Shown here piece by piece: positions 45,731-58,599 of a DNA stretch of 64,000 nucleotides (the stretch's first letter is position 1; the number at the start of each line of letters is the position of its first letter). Under the pieces are notes generated by a model. It was not told the origin of the DNA. It worked only from the letters and a program-made list of their open reading frames with translations, and searched no databases. This stretch comes from Ceratothoa steindachneri. Taxonomy: Eukaryota; Arthropoda; Malacostraca; Isopoda; Cymothoidae. Made by a program: the position numbers and the translations under genes. The DNA lies in the NCBI GenBank assembly GCA_963969495.1, contig OZ018326.1, positions 147,217,806-147,281,805 on the forward strand, given 5' to 3'.

Positions 45731-48100
45731 CAGATAAAAGTTAAATACTACAATTCATTGGATAAAGACCACAATTAGAAGCCAACAGTGGTAATAACCA
45801 AAAGAAGCTTGGCACTGCAAGACTGGAAATGGAAAAGATATTTAGAGGATATTGCAAAGATGGGGAAATTTTTATAAAACAGAAAATGATATGGAGAATA
45901 CAAATATTGGAATAGAAAACGTTGTCTCAAAGTTAAATTAATCGAATATATTTGTAATCATAAAAGGAAATTAGATTGAAAATATAAAAAAAAACGTTAT
46001 AGTCCAACAATAATCGTTTTGTAATAAAGAATAAAAGGATTGACGGACGGAGGAAGAGACATCAAACGAACCAAAAACAGGAATATAGCACAGGGTGAAA
46101 GTGATTCTAAAACCAAGCCTCATGCTGCATAAATATTGGAGTACAACATGCGAAGCCTTCGAGAGTACATTCACATACAGTTTTAAATGTCAAATACATA
46201 GGTCTGACACCTTTTACAGTCGGAAAGCATAAAGTTGTATTGGTCTCCATATTATTTCGATTTCTTGCATTCATAAGCGTTTGCATATTACAATTTGTAA
46301 TTATTAGGCCAGTCGTCAGTATTTTACTGTCTTTAGAAGAAATTCAGTGATTTAGAGAAACCTAGAGGCTTAGGGCAACAATTAATATTTTACATGATTA
46401 TTTAAATTCATTATGTTCCTTTTAATATGTAAAAATGTATGTCACCGTACCAAAACGATTACAATATATCAGTAAAGAAATAATTTAAAAAATGTGAGTT
46501 TTAATAAAGAGTAATTCAGAAAAAAGGAAAGATCAAAAGATACTCATTTCCGTAGCTCAGAAAACATTCAATAACAGACGCAATTAAATATGTCTGATTA
46601 TAGTACAGAGGAAAGGTTTTAGAAAAAGTAAAGAATAAAAGAAAGTAAGGCTCTAGTGTCTCATATGTATCAAGGGGTGATTATCTATGTATTCATTTTT
46701 TGTTTTTTTCCAACGCAATTAGTCAAGTTTAATAAATCCATTTTCCTATCGACCCCTAACAACTCAACTTTAACAATGCAAAATAGATAACTATTTTCTT
46801 TTAAATATTTTAAAATATTTAAATCACTTGCAAACCTTTCATTCATATCTAATTATATACTAACTTAATAAATAAATTTAAAATTTAAAAAGTTTTGTGC
46901 TTTTCACTAGTAGTAATCTCGTTCCAATGTCAACTGACAAAGATAAATAGCGACTTCATAAACTCTCCGTAAAACTTAAAAAAGAAAGTGGGCTTTCTTT
47001 GCCTGGTTGTAAGGAGAGGCGCATTTTATGATAATATATATGATGAGAAGAATTCAATATTTTTGGTTAGGCTGCATAAATGTTTACCAGCCAATTTTCA
47101 AGATGTGCACTCTAACGCACTTAACTCCTATGCACAGCCTAACATCATTAAAACAGGCTGGAAGAGCAGTTTTTTGATTTCGTGACTGTGATTTATGCTT
47201 AAAGACAATATCTATTTTCGTGATTAGCTTGGATAATGTTCACACTACTTTCAGTTTATTTTTCATTGGGGTAAGATTGTCCAATTCATTTTAGCTGCTA
47301 AACACTACCTATGCTTTCGTTGAATGTACTATATTCTCTTAGCGCATGTGACTTTCCATTTACCCAATGTTTTAACAAAAAATCATTATTTAATAATTAT
47401 AATCAACCAAACGTCGCGATATTAAAACAGATTATCGTACACCAGAACTTTTCATATCCCTGTCTTTATAGAATAAGGTTAATACTTTACTCAGCCTTTC
47501 TAGTTGTTCAAGAAAGCCACAATAATGTGCGAGGGTTTGCAAGCAAAACGCAAAAAACTCATTCAAGCTAGACAGTTTATTCTCTGAACATGTTCTATTA
47601 TACATGTAGATGGCAGTATTCATAAAAAAATCGTAATAAGCTCTTTGGTTCAGCGACTATCTTATTTTAAACAACAATAAAATTATTCAATATTGATATG
47701 AAATATGTAGCGAAAAGAAAGAAAAGACAATAAAAATGAAAAAAAGTTTGAGTATTAAGAAAGGAGAAAAGGGAATAGATAAAATTTCATTTTCACCCGA
47801 AAAGAATAGAGGCCATATCTCGAAGAAAAGACGTTAAGAGAGATCTGTATAAAGTGATGTTGATTGAGGACGAGGAAAGTGCCATAGATATACAACCACA
47901 TAACAGCCATTAAACACTGAGAGTTGGAGCACACGCAAATGACGATTTTCTAGCTCAGAGGGCACGCAATACTCCAAATGCAAGCAACAAAATGGCTGCC
48001 CACGCTACATCTTAAAAGATACTTCCTGAAAAAGGGCTGAAAATAAGGTATTTGGCGGATAAAAGTGCAGAAACATGAAAGTGGGTGGATATATATATGA
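45731..48100. other. Long AT-rich stretch, probably intronic
   Basis: No gene or clear repeat recognised. If the exon at 48180-48452 is real, this is its downstream intron. Confidence 0.45.
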
Positions 48101-48179
48101 GAACGAACCAGAGACAGATAGACATAGAAATACATGAAAAAAGTTTTCGACTTTAGAAATAGAATATCTCTCTTCTTAC

Positions 48180-48452
48180 CTTTGCCATATGATCTCCCTC
48201 CTACTCTCGACTTTAGTTCCTCAGAGGTAGCAAGGCTTTCTTGTTCCGATGATGGATGGTACTGCTCTTCTTCTTTCGCTGCTCTTCTTCTGGTGAAGAT
48301 GTTCTTCAGAAGAAAGATGAGCGCGGTTAAAGTGGCAATCAGGAGAACGATACCTGCCAACAAGGCAATGGTCGCTCCCCCAGACGACAGGCTCTCGTTT
48401 CGTCCCCCTGCTAGTCCGACGGGCTCGTCGTTTTCCTTCCCATCATTTTTTC
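48180..48452 (-). CDS. Internal exon of a host gene: transmembrane and juxtamembrane segment
   Basis: On the minus strand an open 273-bp block is bounded by a TTTAACAG acceptor (ending 48453) and a strong GTAAGAAG donor (starting 48179). Both introns are phase 1, and 273 is divisible by 3. The translation has a short polar stretch (NDGKENDEPVGLAGGRNES, with an NES glycosylation sequon), a 21-residue hydrophobic helix (IALLAGIVLLIATLTALIFL), a basic stop-transfer stretch (KNIFTRRRAAK), and an acidic/Ser-rich tail (YHPSSEQESLATSEELKS). This predicts a single-pass type I membrane protein. Codon use is unlike the AT-rich surroundings. I do not recognise the family and see no neighbouring exon with confidence. 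Confidence 0.72.
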
Positions 48453-50797
48453 CTGTTAAAGGTAAAGTTATATTTATTTGTCTTTCTTTACATACACTAT
48501 CTTTTAAATTTAGGGGCTCTTGTGTTTTTATGTGGTTGTATTTGAATTCATTTCTTCAAACGCTGAATTTAATATGGTTGCCTGTTTCTCAGCTCATTTC
48601 AAACCATCTTCGCAATATTGGCTAATATTTTTATACAAATTCTCTCTGCGAAAGAGAATTAAGGTAATTTGGATGTCATTACTTCTACGACAAAGAATAA
48701 AATTGCTATGGACTTAAGTCAAATTAAATCTCTTACTAATCAGGAATTTAGTTTCTCTTGCATATTTTTATTATTTTAATTTAATGGTGTCATTATTTTT
48801 CATCCATTTTATTTCATATATATTTAATTTTTTCATAAATTGTCCATTAATATTCTTATTTATTCTCTCACATTATAATTCCCGATGAAATAGGTAAGAG
48901 TTCCGAAATTAACGTCTCTTTAACTCGAAATTTTTAATGGTAATTCTTTTAGTTATTAGGTAAAAATTAAAACAACCCAAGTTCACGTATAGCTTTTGAT
49001 TTGTATAAATACTTAAATTTCACATTATCAATTTACCTATGAGATTAGTATAAGTAATTCAATGTTGAAAAGGTGGGGATAATTTAGCTAAAATATTTAT
49101 AGTCTGCTGTGAAGACATGTTCCTAAGACAAAGCTTATTTTAGAATTTAATAAATATATAATGGGGAAAGAAGGAAATTTGGAAGCTTAACTTTGTATGT
49201 TCACTGAAGCAGATATAAACCAATCAATCTGTGATAAGCTCTTTTGCATTCCGCATAGAATGTTGTGCCAAAGTTTTCCAAGCAGCCATTAGAAGTATTT
49301 AGCTTTGAGAACAAGGAAGTGGCTTGGAAATGAAAGAGAAATGGTCTCGTTCAAAAGAAATATGAGGTTTTATGTTCTTTATTAAAATTCTAACTCACTG
49401 CCCGGCAAATCATATTCATTGATATTCATTTCAGCAAGCTCATTCTCTTCCCATACACTTTCCTCATTACATGCGTCAACGACCATTTACTGTGCTGCCC
49501 CTCGCCTGCAAGCTCGTCGTAGTCATCGCCGCTCTATGGGGCAAGCGTAGCTGCTCAGTATGTGCATCGATATTGTGCCGAGCCCTCCACTCAGCCATTT
49601 ATTCCTGCTTCACCTCGGTGGCCTTCATCAGTGCTTTGAAGATACATATCATCTCTTTAACCTTGCTACTCTGCCAACAGCTATGCGCTTTGTAAAGGAC
49701 TGTGAACCTGAAGAGCGCGGTATAAAAACCAATTTAGCTACCTTTATTTTCCACTTCGTCTTAATAAGGTTGGACCCCTAGAATTCTGACATTTATACCT
49801 CATTTTACTCAGACATTATGTGTACCACTTCAATTGCTCCGTTTTTTCAAGGAGAAATTAGTTGTATGTTTTGGTAACTTAATAGCATGTAAAATTAGCT
49901 AATCTGAAGGCCATGTAAAAAGATCAATACCTTCATGTTGAAATATCATTTTTCTACTTAATTGCTCCATCTGTCAATTTTCTATTGATGAAAGTGTCTT
50001 CAAATTTGATATTGAAATTAAAATAAAGATCAGATTGGCAATCGAAGGCAAAGCCGTGAGCATGAAGGACCGATTCTAGTGAAAAGGAAAGAAGCATAAA
50101 GTTTGGTAGTACAAGATTTCGCTAGGTACCATCAAAAGCGAACCCTTTGCAGCACAAGGCTGAATAGAAACGAAACTATTTGAGGAACGTTCTCCGTGGC
50201 ATTCTTATGCCAAATGTACGAAAAAAGCTGTAGGGAAAAGACAGCGCAATTTTGTTGGACTATGTGTGTTATGAAATACAAGGCTATCAGTGGGAATGGT
50301 TCACAATCTTTGCCTGCCGGATTTGAAAGATCTCACGGTGAGCGACTAAATTTATATAATTGGCTTACACAAGAGAAAAAAAGCTGATAGCTAGGTGTAG
50401 AAATCCAATGCATTTTCCCCTAGGCTACCGAGAGCTCACTATGCACTTTTCTGAATATTTCATTATATTCTTGCCAACTGCACTTCAGAGAGAGACCCAA
50501 TTTTAGATGTACTCTCAGGCAGGAAAAAAAAATAATTGGCATTTGGAACAAGCTTGTTTTATGTCGGAAAGCTTCAGCAGATGTGTGAAAACAAAGAACT
50601 AGGATTTGAGCAAAAATACATACAATGGATCAGTTGAATTAACTCTCCATTTAAAGCAGACGGAGTCAAGTTTGCCGGAAAGAGCTTTGGTCCCAATTCC
50701 ACACCAGAATTAGCAGATATTGATATTTATATATAGCTACATCAATTTATGTGTATCTTTGAAAACATATCTCTCCATCTACATCTATCTAGAAGAA
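48453..50797. other. Stretch without a recognised gene, probably intronic
   Basis: A GC-richer island at 49440-49780 holds two overlapping 73-74 codon frames with no family resemblance. The 50040-50400 segment has a 63-codon frame, also unrecognised. Confidence 0.45.
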
Positions 50798-50799
50798 AC

Positions 50800-50827
<28 letters not shown>
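50798..50827. repeat. (AT)n microsatellite
   Basis: TA run of about 28 bases. Confidence 0.95.
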
Positions 50828-50830
<3 letters not shown>

Positions 50831-51249
50831 TTGAAGGCCATGTTGTATTTCGCGTTAGTTAATTTCCTTTGTCAACTTTCTATTCTTCAAACTGTCTTTT
50901 TTATTCCATCTCTTAGGTAGTAGATCACCTGTCCTCTATTCATTTCTCTTTTAAATGAATAGGTTTGGTGAAAACCAAAACAAATTGCTGAGATTTTTAT
51001 CTTCGGAGCGTCTTGAAATATTCTTTACTCCTTTATCAATGAGATGTGGAGTTGGAATCAGAGTGAATGAAAGAGAAGAGACTGACTAATGTATATAGAA
51101 AGAACAGAGAGGGACTACTATGTAACACAAGCGAACAGGTAGTCGTATGGAAATAACTTGAGAGAGGATAGGAAGAGTTGATAGGTCGGTGGCTAGACAC
51201 CGACGCATGGTGTAGTTGGGTGAGTCTCAGGGTGTTCGTGACTGGACGA

Positions 51250-53930
51250 CGTTTGAAGGGGGGGGTCAGCAAGGAGATCGTCCCTGCTTAGTCGGAAACG
51301 CGTTATTCATGATGCCCTTAAATTATGCGTGAAACGGTATGGGTTGCGGTTGGCAATGTGCTGCGGGGTATTGCAATGGAATCGCAACATACCGTCTTGC
51401 GTGTAATGCGGTATATATGGGATCTCTGCCTTTCAAGCGGAGTTTTGAATGGGCTGAGCCTTCCTCTGCCACATGACAGGCAGCTAAGAGTAACAGTGGT
51501 GCGTACGTGAGAAGAGGTCGGACGAGTCTTTATTCAAGGTGTAACTGTAGTTTCTTACCACCAGGGTGGAAGCTGCGCAGCATTTTGTTTGTGCGTGGGG
51601 CTCTTGATTGTGTTATGTGCTGGTGTATATTAAAACTAAAGTACTTGTCAAAAGTTAACCTAAGGATTTTTGTCTCTTGTGAGTATTCAAGCCTTGTTGA
51701 GTTTAAGTGGTTCATTTCTGGTGTGTGTGAGAAAATTTGTAGGTAAGGCATGTAGTGATCTCTTGCGCCGAAGAGTGTTATCTGTGTCTTCTGATGATTT
51801 GTGGCAAGCAGCCATTTACCCTCGTATTCTGTCTTGTCGTCTAGTATTATTTGTGCGCAGTGCACGATCTCGTCTGGTCCACGGCCACTGACAAGAATGG
51901 TCTCCCATAGGCATAGGAAACTGTGTGTGTGAGACAGCAGGTTTCGAGTGGGCGTAGGGTGTCTTTTTTGTACATGATGTAAAGTGTGGGTACTAGTAAG
52001 CTTCTTTGGGGAACGCCTAAGCGTGGTCTGAAAGGTTGTGAGAAGGTATTGTTGTATTTTATGTGGCATCTCTGTTCATGAGATAATGCAAGAGGAGCCT
52101 TCTGATGCAGAAAGGTTACTTGGTATTGTTGGCGAGTTTCCAACGCAGCCCCTCATGCCATACATTATCAAAGGCCTTCTCCATGTGTTTGCTGATAGAG
52201 AGTGTTTTTTTTTCGTACGTGGATTTTCTTTGCATTATGTCGTGAACGATGGTCACAGCCGCCTGAGTGGCCCGGATCTTTTGAACCCATATTAATTGGG
52301 AGAGAATTAGTGCCTCTCTTCCAGGTAGTTCCATAGGCGGCCTTTGATCATACGTTCGAGTATTTTGGCTGCGTGCTCTAATAGAGCAATACACCTGTAA
52401 TTCTTTGGGTGTTGGAGGATTTGGTCATTTTGTGTAGCAGTATGTTGTGAGAGACATTGAATATTTTTGGCAAGTAGCCTGAGGCTAGTGAGGCGTTGAA
52501 TAGGTCTGTGAGTGTAGAGTATATGTTTGCGGAGTAGTCTTGTATTAATACGGCTGGTAGTCCGGAGGAGCCGAGTGCGCGTTTTGGTGTTCTTTCCTCG
52601 ACGGTGATGAGAGTGGTCAGTGTAGATATGTAGTCGACCAGCTCTATTATTATGAGGGGGGTGGGCCTTAGCTCGTGAGCATGGGCCGAACAGCACTCCT
52701 CGGCTTCCTAGAAGTGCTTATGCGCGTGTTTTGAGAGGGTTGTGTGTTTGTGTACTGTGTCCCAATGGGACCAAATTGCGTTAAGTAATACGTTGGTGTA
52801 TGTGGGTGTTTGGTGGTTTACTTGAAGAGTGATGGGTTTGGGTGGATGGGTGCCTAGCATCTTTTTTTCGCGCTGCCAGGAGAAGAAGGAGGAAGCAGTG
52901 CAACGAGTTTCCTTGCGATGCGGACGACCACTGTCGGTTCCACTATTGGTTCCTATCTTATTGCATGCACTGTAGAGTGTGGGCACGTAGGTTAGTGATG
53001 TTGTGTTGACGTGGGCCTCTGGTGTTGTGATTGTTGTACTCTGTGATGAGTCTCCGTGTATATTTGGAATATATGAAGTGTTTTATACATGTGTAGTTTT
53101 TATGTGGAGTGTGTAGATCGCGTGAGGCGGTTATAGTGTTTAAGATTGAGCACCAGTGGTCATCTAACAGATCTGGACTTGTGTGGTCTAGATTGAGGTT
53201 TTGTGGAGTGTTTTCTGTTATGTGTCTCTTGAACTCTTCCCCGTTCATCTTTTTTAAGTCGAAGATAGGTGGTGTGGTATGAGTATGGAAGATATCGATA
53301 AAATAAGGCATATTGGTATGTGATCAAAGAGTAGGTGAGGACCGGGTGAGATGTCAGTGTATGAGTGTCTAACCTGGTCGTTGCGGAAGACCACGTTTGG
53401 AGACTCGGTTCCTCCGCGAGGCCCGAAGAATGTGGGAAAAGCCAGACAGATGTTCACGCAGCGATAACGCAGCAGGGCATCGACCAGGTAAATTCCGCAT
53501 CATTCTTGGTGTGAAAAAGGAATCTTGTTGCAGAGAAAGCGTTGAAATCGCTTGCAAAGAAGATAGGTAGGTTGTGGATTGATAGAGCCGGGAGTTGGAA
53601 TTCTACGTTTAATTGCAGATGGTGTGTTCTGTAGTGCGTGGCTACTAGGATGGGATCGGAGCTTGTCTTTACCTCGCGTGTTTGAATGAGGGAGTGGTGT
53701 ATAGAACGCTTTATTAGGATCGCTGATCCTAGGTGCAGCACATGATGAGTTAGATATGTGTGGTACCCTGCAATGCGGAGACTTGTTGTAAGGGTGTAGA
53801 TTGGTCGAAATTAAGAGTATTATCTCAGGTCTTTTGTGTCTAGGACCCAGTCGGCAACAGTATGGCGAATACCGTGCCAACTGCATACGTTAAATTGTAT
53901 TATCTTGAGGCGATCTATTGACGTGGGGGA
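51250..53930 (-). mobile_element. LINE-G: Jockey-like non-LTR retrotransposon (decayed)
   Basis: Reading the minus strand from 53930 down: endonuclease start LKIIQFNVCSWHG, PEIILLISTNLHPYN, GSAILIKRSIHHSLI, LPIFFASDFNAFS (the Asp of GDFN kept) and PHLLFDHIPICLI (Asp-His kept) near 53330. Then the linker (NYTCIKHFIYSKYTRR), RT fingers (AAKILERMIKGRLWNYLEE near 52330), LGVPQRSLLVPTLYIMYK near 52000, and the YADD position, which is YAYG (near 51915). KWLLATNHQKTQITLFGARD near 51790 corresponds to the Jockey C-terminal block. It is GC-richer than its surroundings and full of frameshifts. The 3' limit near 51250 is approximate. Confidence 0.85.
53280..53930 (-). pseudogene. LINE-G endonuclease domain
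   Basis: The domain is spread over at least three frames but all main blocks are present in order, from FNVCSWHG through AILI, VATHYRTHHLQLN, SDFNA and FDHIPI. Both visible Asp positions survive, unlike LINE-A and LINE-B. The Glu block reads LISTNLH, so the catalytic Glu seems lost. Confidence 0.75.
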
Positions 53931-55739
53931 GTGCGCATGAGGCTGATTTAACCGGGACCTGTACCCCTTTCTCTCTATTCATTGAAGGGCGAGGCAGCGC
54001 GTATCTTCTTCTCTCGTTATTTTATCTCTGGCATGGAGTAAATGGAGTAAAATCCTTGCACCTTTCTGTCCCAGTAGTGTTGAGTGAGGTGTGGCAGGAT
54101 TGAGAATGTGTGACTCAAGCTATGATCTGAATGACTGAATCAGTACTCATTTAGAAATGAGCGGGAAAAAGAGCCTTTCTGGATTGACTTCTAACAAATG
54201 ATCGCTAATATAAGGAATAAATAGCAATTAATGGTGAAAGGAGAGATAAATTTATGTATAATTGACAGGATGAGAGAAAAAAAGGTGATTTACTTACATT
54301 ATGTGAGTGAAATTAGTTGGAGAGAAAGTAGACAACGTGACACATTTCTGTGCCAATAGAAAGTGTGAGATAATTCGTTTTTTTAGCAAAGGGATGTTCT
54401 TTAGTACACAGTTTTGAAGAAAGAAGAGCTGATGAAAGTGAGAGAATGTGTATTTGTATACGATGAAAAGTAGGCTAGTGTGAGACGAGCATACGTAAGA
54501 AAAGTAAAAAAAGAAAATTGAATTTTTATTAGAGATAGAAATAGCGTATATGAGCTTGCTTTTTAAATTAAAGGTTAATAATATGCCCAGTCTTATAAAA
54601 GAAAGATGGTAAAATTTTAAGTAATAGACTTTGGATGATTTAAAGGCTGTATGTACGTCTTCTAGAACTAAAAAAAGTGAATAGAATGTTCACTGTATAA
54701 ACTTTTTAACCTCGATATTTTGGGTAGAGGAAATAGGACTCTTAAATTCCCTCTCCTTTTACTGCATGTGAGCCACTCCACAGAATGCTTATGAATCCAT
54801 AAAAAGGAAAATTAAGTGACGATGTGAATAATAATGGGAAGCAATTAAAAAAAAACAAATTTTAAGAAAATATATTATTTGTTCTCATCCTATGTTTTCA
54901 TCCAGTAATTTCCAAATAATATTTATTAGATTAGTAGTTACCTTGGTAACACTCGACCTCATTTGTATACGATTGAACATGTGGAGGTGAAAGCAGTACT
55001 TAGTGATTAAAATAGCCTTCTAGAAAATATGTTAGATAAATTTAAATTTTGAAATTTGATCACAGTATAAGTGAAATTAATATTATTTTGACAACGAAAG
55101 TAACAGGGATTATTTTTAATATTAACTATTAATTTAAAATATTCCTAAAAAGACATGATGATAATAATATTAAAATAGCAGTATTGAATTGGGTAACCGA
55201 AAAAAAATTGACAATATAAAATAAGGCTTTATGAAGCTCTTCTTGCAATCAGGAAAATTTAAATACAGCGAATTAATTGTATTCCCAACAATTATCATGT
55301 ATTTCTAAAACCTGTGATTAAGTAAAACAAATTCTTAAAGAAATCTTAAATTCATCAAAAGATTCAAGTTGTTTGAATGATCATGAGGACTATCATAATA
55401 ACGAAAAAGGCAGCATGCAAGTGAATCTTGGTATTTCACTATAATAAATTCATCATAGTTAAGATTTCGAGTACAATGAGGGCAAGAAATCGGTGTTAAG
55501 GAAAGTTATAAGTATCGCGTTAAAATTATTAACAACAATAGATTTCCAAGGTCTTTGAACAAAAATATTTAGAGTGTAATAGGCTGTGGTAATAGAGCCT
55601 CAGGTAGTGGTTGAGTGGAGATGCTTTTGCGTTTGCTCCCGATAACTGCAATTCAAAGAATGTCTGTGTGCAGTGTCCGATTATTATTTTTTTCCTCTAG
55701 TTTCGAAAGGTGTGTGTGTAGGCATTTATATTAAAATAC
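53931..55739. other. Stretch without a recognised gene
   Basis: Purine-rich on the plus strand in 54160-54600. No gene or repeat recognised. Confidence 0.5.
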
Positions 55740-57230
55740 ACATTCCTTTCTCCTTGTGGGCGGAGCTATAAAAATCTTATTGTTCTCGCTTTATAAGCAA
55801 GCAGGGGTAGCCATCTTGGCAGCACAAGGTTGCGTCACGGAATAGTCGTCTGCATAAGTGAATTTATATAAACGTATCTATTCTTTCAGGCGGTATGAAT
55901 TTTTACGTTTAATTCCAGTCAATATAATAACTAGGTCTCTGTTACGTAATACTGTATATATTCTTTTTTCTTGTTGACCGAGTAATACAGGCAGCGTTTC
56001 GTTTCCGTCCTTTTGAGCAGCTGCTAGCCGATCAAGCTGACGTGGTGCCTTAGTTCTAGGCAATCTAACATTGCTCTAATTTTTTTCAGACAACCTTTCA
56101 CTTTTCCTTTTCTTTCAGGAAAATAACGTTTATTACTATTTCAAGTAAAATAAGTTTCTTTGTTGTTTTAGCAGAATGAGGTCAAATGGTGACCACGTGC
56201 CTTTCTCTACCCACGTGGATCCTGAGACAACCGCATGGAGCTGTGAAAACCCTTATCACACTAAACCAGCTGTATTTGCCGTGGGAACGATGTCATCGCC
56301 TCCCACGGGCACATCTCCGGGAGAATTCTGGCTTTCTGCTCGAAGATTGAAATCCGTTGGACATTCCAACCAACGTTATCACGATTCTTCCTTCCCCCGA
56401 CGCTGACTTATCCCCAAATTCACGTGCTCATATGGAGCTAGCTTACCAGGTGCCTATATAACGCTTCGACTGAGTTTAGAGAGCAGCACTGCTAGACTTT
56501 CACCTACTCTGGCAAACGAGCTAAACGAAGCCCACCACCACCCAGCGGTGATTTCGATTCGAGTTCAAGGCTAAATCGATCCGTGAACTGTGCCATAGTC
56601 AATCGGCAAGTATCTCCATCCGTAAACTCTGCCATATTCAATCGGCAAGTATCCTTATCCGTAAACTCGGCCATTCTCAATCGGCAAGCTTTGACATCAG
56701 TGAACTGTACCCTAGTCAATCGGCAAGTACCTGAGAAGGATTCCCGACTCCAAAGGTTCGAAAAGTGTTTCTTCGTCTGAAGCAAGAGGTAACTTGACTT
56801 CTTCCGTCCCATTCATTGTGCCTCAACTTGCCCTTTTTCGGGAACGACACGTAAGGTAATCGTAACTGTTGCCCCCTGCACATTGATCTTGAATCTGACT
56901 TACCCTATTTCTCCATTATTTGTGTGAACGCACTAGTTTAAAATCCCCCTTTAAATCACCAAACTGAATCCGACCTCTTTACTCCCTTAATTAACCTACC
57001 TGTATCTCGTGTACACCTATAACCCTATCTGCGCCTTTAAACCCAATTTTTGTGGAAATATCATTTTGTTGTTAATAAAGATATATTTTCATCATTGTCT
57101 TTCTTTTGCAACCCTAGCGCATACCAACTTCGTGTTAATCTTTAGCCAACTTGCACTCGGAAATATTCGTTCGAAAGGACCCCGTAAAGTTAATAATAAA
57201 CAAACCCCACTGGACTCATAACAATTTCCC
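55740..57230 (+). repeat. LTR-like region with TATA box, tandem repeat and poly(A) signal
   Basis: A TATATAA box at about 56454 is followed about 30 bases later by a possible initiator. AATAAAGATATA lies near 57075, and the intervening sequence is GC-richer than its neighbours. A TATAAAAATC string near 55769 is a second candidate. This order (promoter then poly(A) signal without a coding region) would suit a solo LTR or a short gene's 5' region. I found neither a TG...CA terminus pair nor a second copy, so the LTR idea is weak. Confidence 0.3.
56572..56727. repeat. 39-bp tandem repeat, four copies
   Basis: AATCGGCAAG recurs at 56601, 56640, 56679 and 56718, exactly 39 bases apart. As 39 is 13 codons, both strands stay open: plus gives repeated VNSAIFNRQVSLS-like units, minus gives repeated CRLNMAEFTDKDT-like units. 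Confidence 0.95.
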
Positions 57231-57283
57231 ATTTTACTAACGGTCTTCATCGAACTTTGGCCCCAAGCCCCAAAGTACCTACG

Positions 57284-57296
57284 TATATATATATAC

Positions 57297-57362
<66 letters not shown>
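57284..57362. repeat. (AT)n microsatellite
   Basis: About 78 bp of AT repeats with small interruptions at the left. Confidence 0.97.
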
Positions 57363-57366
<4 letters not shown>

Positions 57367-57689
57367 CGGACCTTCCACGACAGTTCTTTTTATCCCTAAT
57401 CAATTTCTTTCAGGAATACAACGCTCATTCGTTTTTCAATTAAATTAATATTTTTTTTGTTTGTTTTTCTCTTCCAGGTAAAATAATCATGGCTTACTTT
57501 TTCAAACGCTATAACACTTTTCAATTTCTTTCAGAAAATAAAACACTTATTTATATTTGAGCTACAATAACCATTCCTTTTTATTACTAGGTCAAATATG
57601 CCTGTCTTTAAGATGACTCTGTAGAAACGTGTCTGCGCGACGAGCGAAGGGCGTTTTTGCTGGCCTACTTTGAAGGCCAACGACCAAGT

Positions 57690-58595
57690 TCTAGAGGCTG
57701 TGCGTCTCGTGAACAGTTGGAAGTTGAGCTCCGTCACCTACACCGAGAGCTAGCAATGGTACGTGCCAGGGTTATGGAGCTAAAGACACGAAATTTGGCG
57801 CTCTAGTTACTCACAGATGGGCGGGGGCGACCAGAGAGTGTCCGAGAACGCAGCGGCGCCTGCTGCAGCGTCTATACCCCGCGGACAATGAAGACGGGAG
57901 ACACCTGCACTAGTTAGACCACCACACAGAAGTCAGACAACATGAAAAATGCGTGAAGCAGCTCCCGTCCCTAACGCACGCACAGGAGTCGAGACGCGTG
58001 CAAAAGGAGAAGAACCGTTCTTGCCTGTTTGTCCAGGAGTTGCACGTAGACTCCTAAAGCGGAGGCTACAGACAATATTGTCCAATATATTTCCTGTTTT
58101 AGACGCGTTAGAGGATGAGAAAATTTAGATTCGTCTGGTGGGTGACTCCATCATCAGGCAACAACTGGAAGTGTGGAAGGTGACGTTGGATGAGGAGTTA
58201 GCTACCCAGAGTGAAAAGTCAAAAACCTGATAAATTCAATCGATGATTACCCGAGTGGATCCACGCAGGAGACGGCATTTGTGATACACTTTGAGACTAA
58301 AAATATTTTTTCTACCAGATCTGACGACCTTTTGGCAAAGTACCGGCAGCTGATGCGGAAACTGAAAGAAAAAATTAGGAATCTTTCTTTTTAGGCATTC
58401 TTCCAAGAATAAAGGCGCAGAACGTTTTCTACGGAAAGGCATCTCACACCAATAACTGTGTAAAAGGTCTCTGCCAGGAAGAATGAGTGCACTTTATCGA
58501 AACTGGAACAACTTCTACGAGCGTGAAGACTTGTTCCAGCAAGAGGGGCTCCATCTGAATCAGGTTGGAGCTGCAAGACTTGGCAGAGTCTAAAA
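57690..58595 (+). pseudogene. LINE-E ORF1 with coiled coil and SGNH/GDSL-like esterase domain
   Basis: The N-terminal piece (REQLEVELRHLHRELAMVRA, then MELKTRNLAL) has a heptad-like Leu pattern, typical of ORF1 coiled coils. Downstream come IRLVGDSIIRQQLEVW (58130-58180, the GDS block with the nucleophile Ser), VIHFETKN (position of the usual GGND-like block), LAKYRQLMRKLKEKI, GILPRIKAQN with a shift, FIETWNNFYERE and LFQQEGLHLNQVGAARLG (the DxxH block, Asp replaced). These are the blocks of the SGNH domain known in some CR1 ORF1 proteins. Several frame changes occur. Confidence 0.75.
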
Positions 58596-58599
58596 TACT

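Noticed and set aside
49471..49781. Two overlapping 73-74 codon frames in a GC-richer island
   Set aside because: No family resemblance, and hydrophobicity in two frames at once suggests composition.
55740..57230. Complete LTR retrotransposon
   Set aside because: No gag/pol sequence, primer-binding site or paired LTR was found; only promoter-like and poly(A)-like strings remain.
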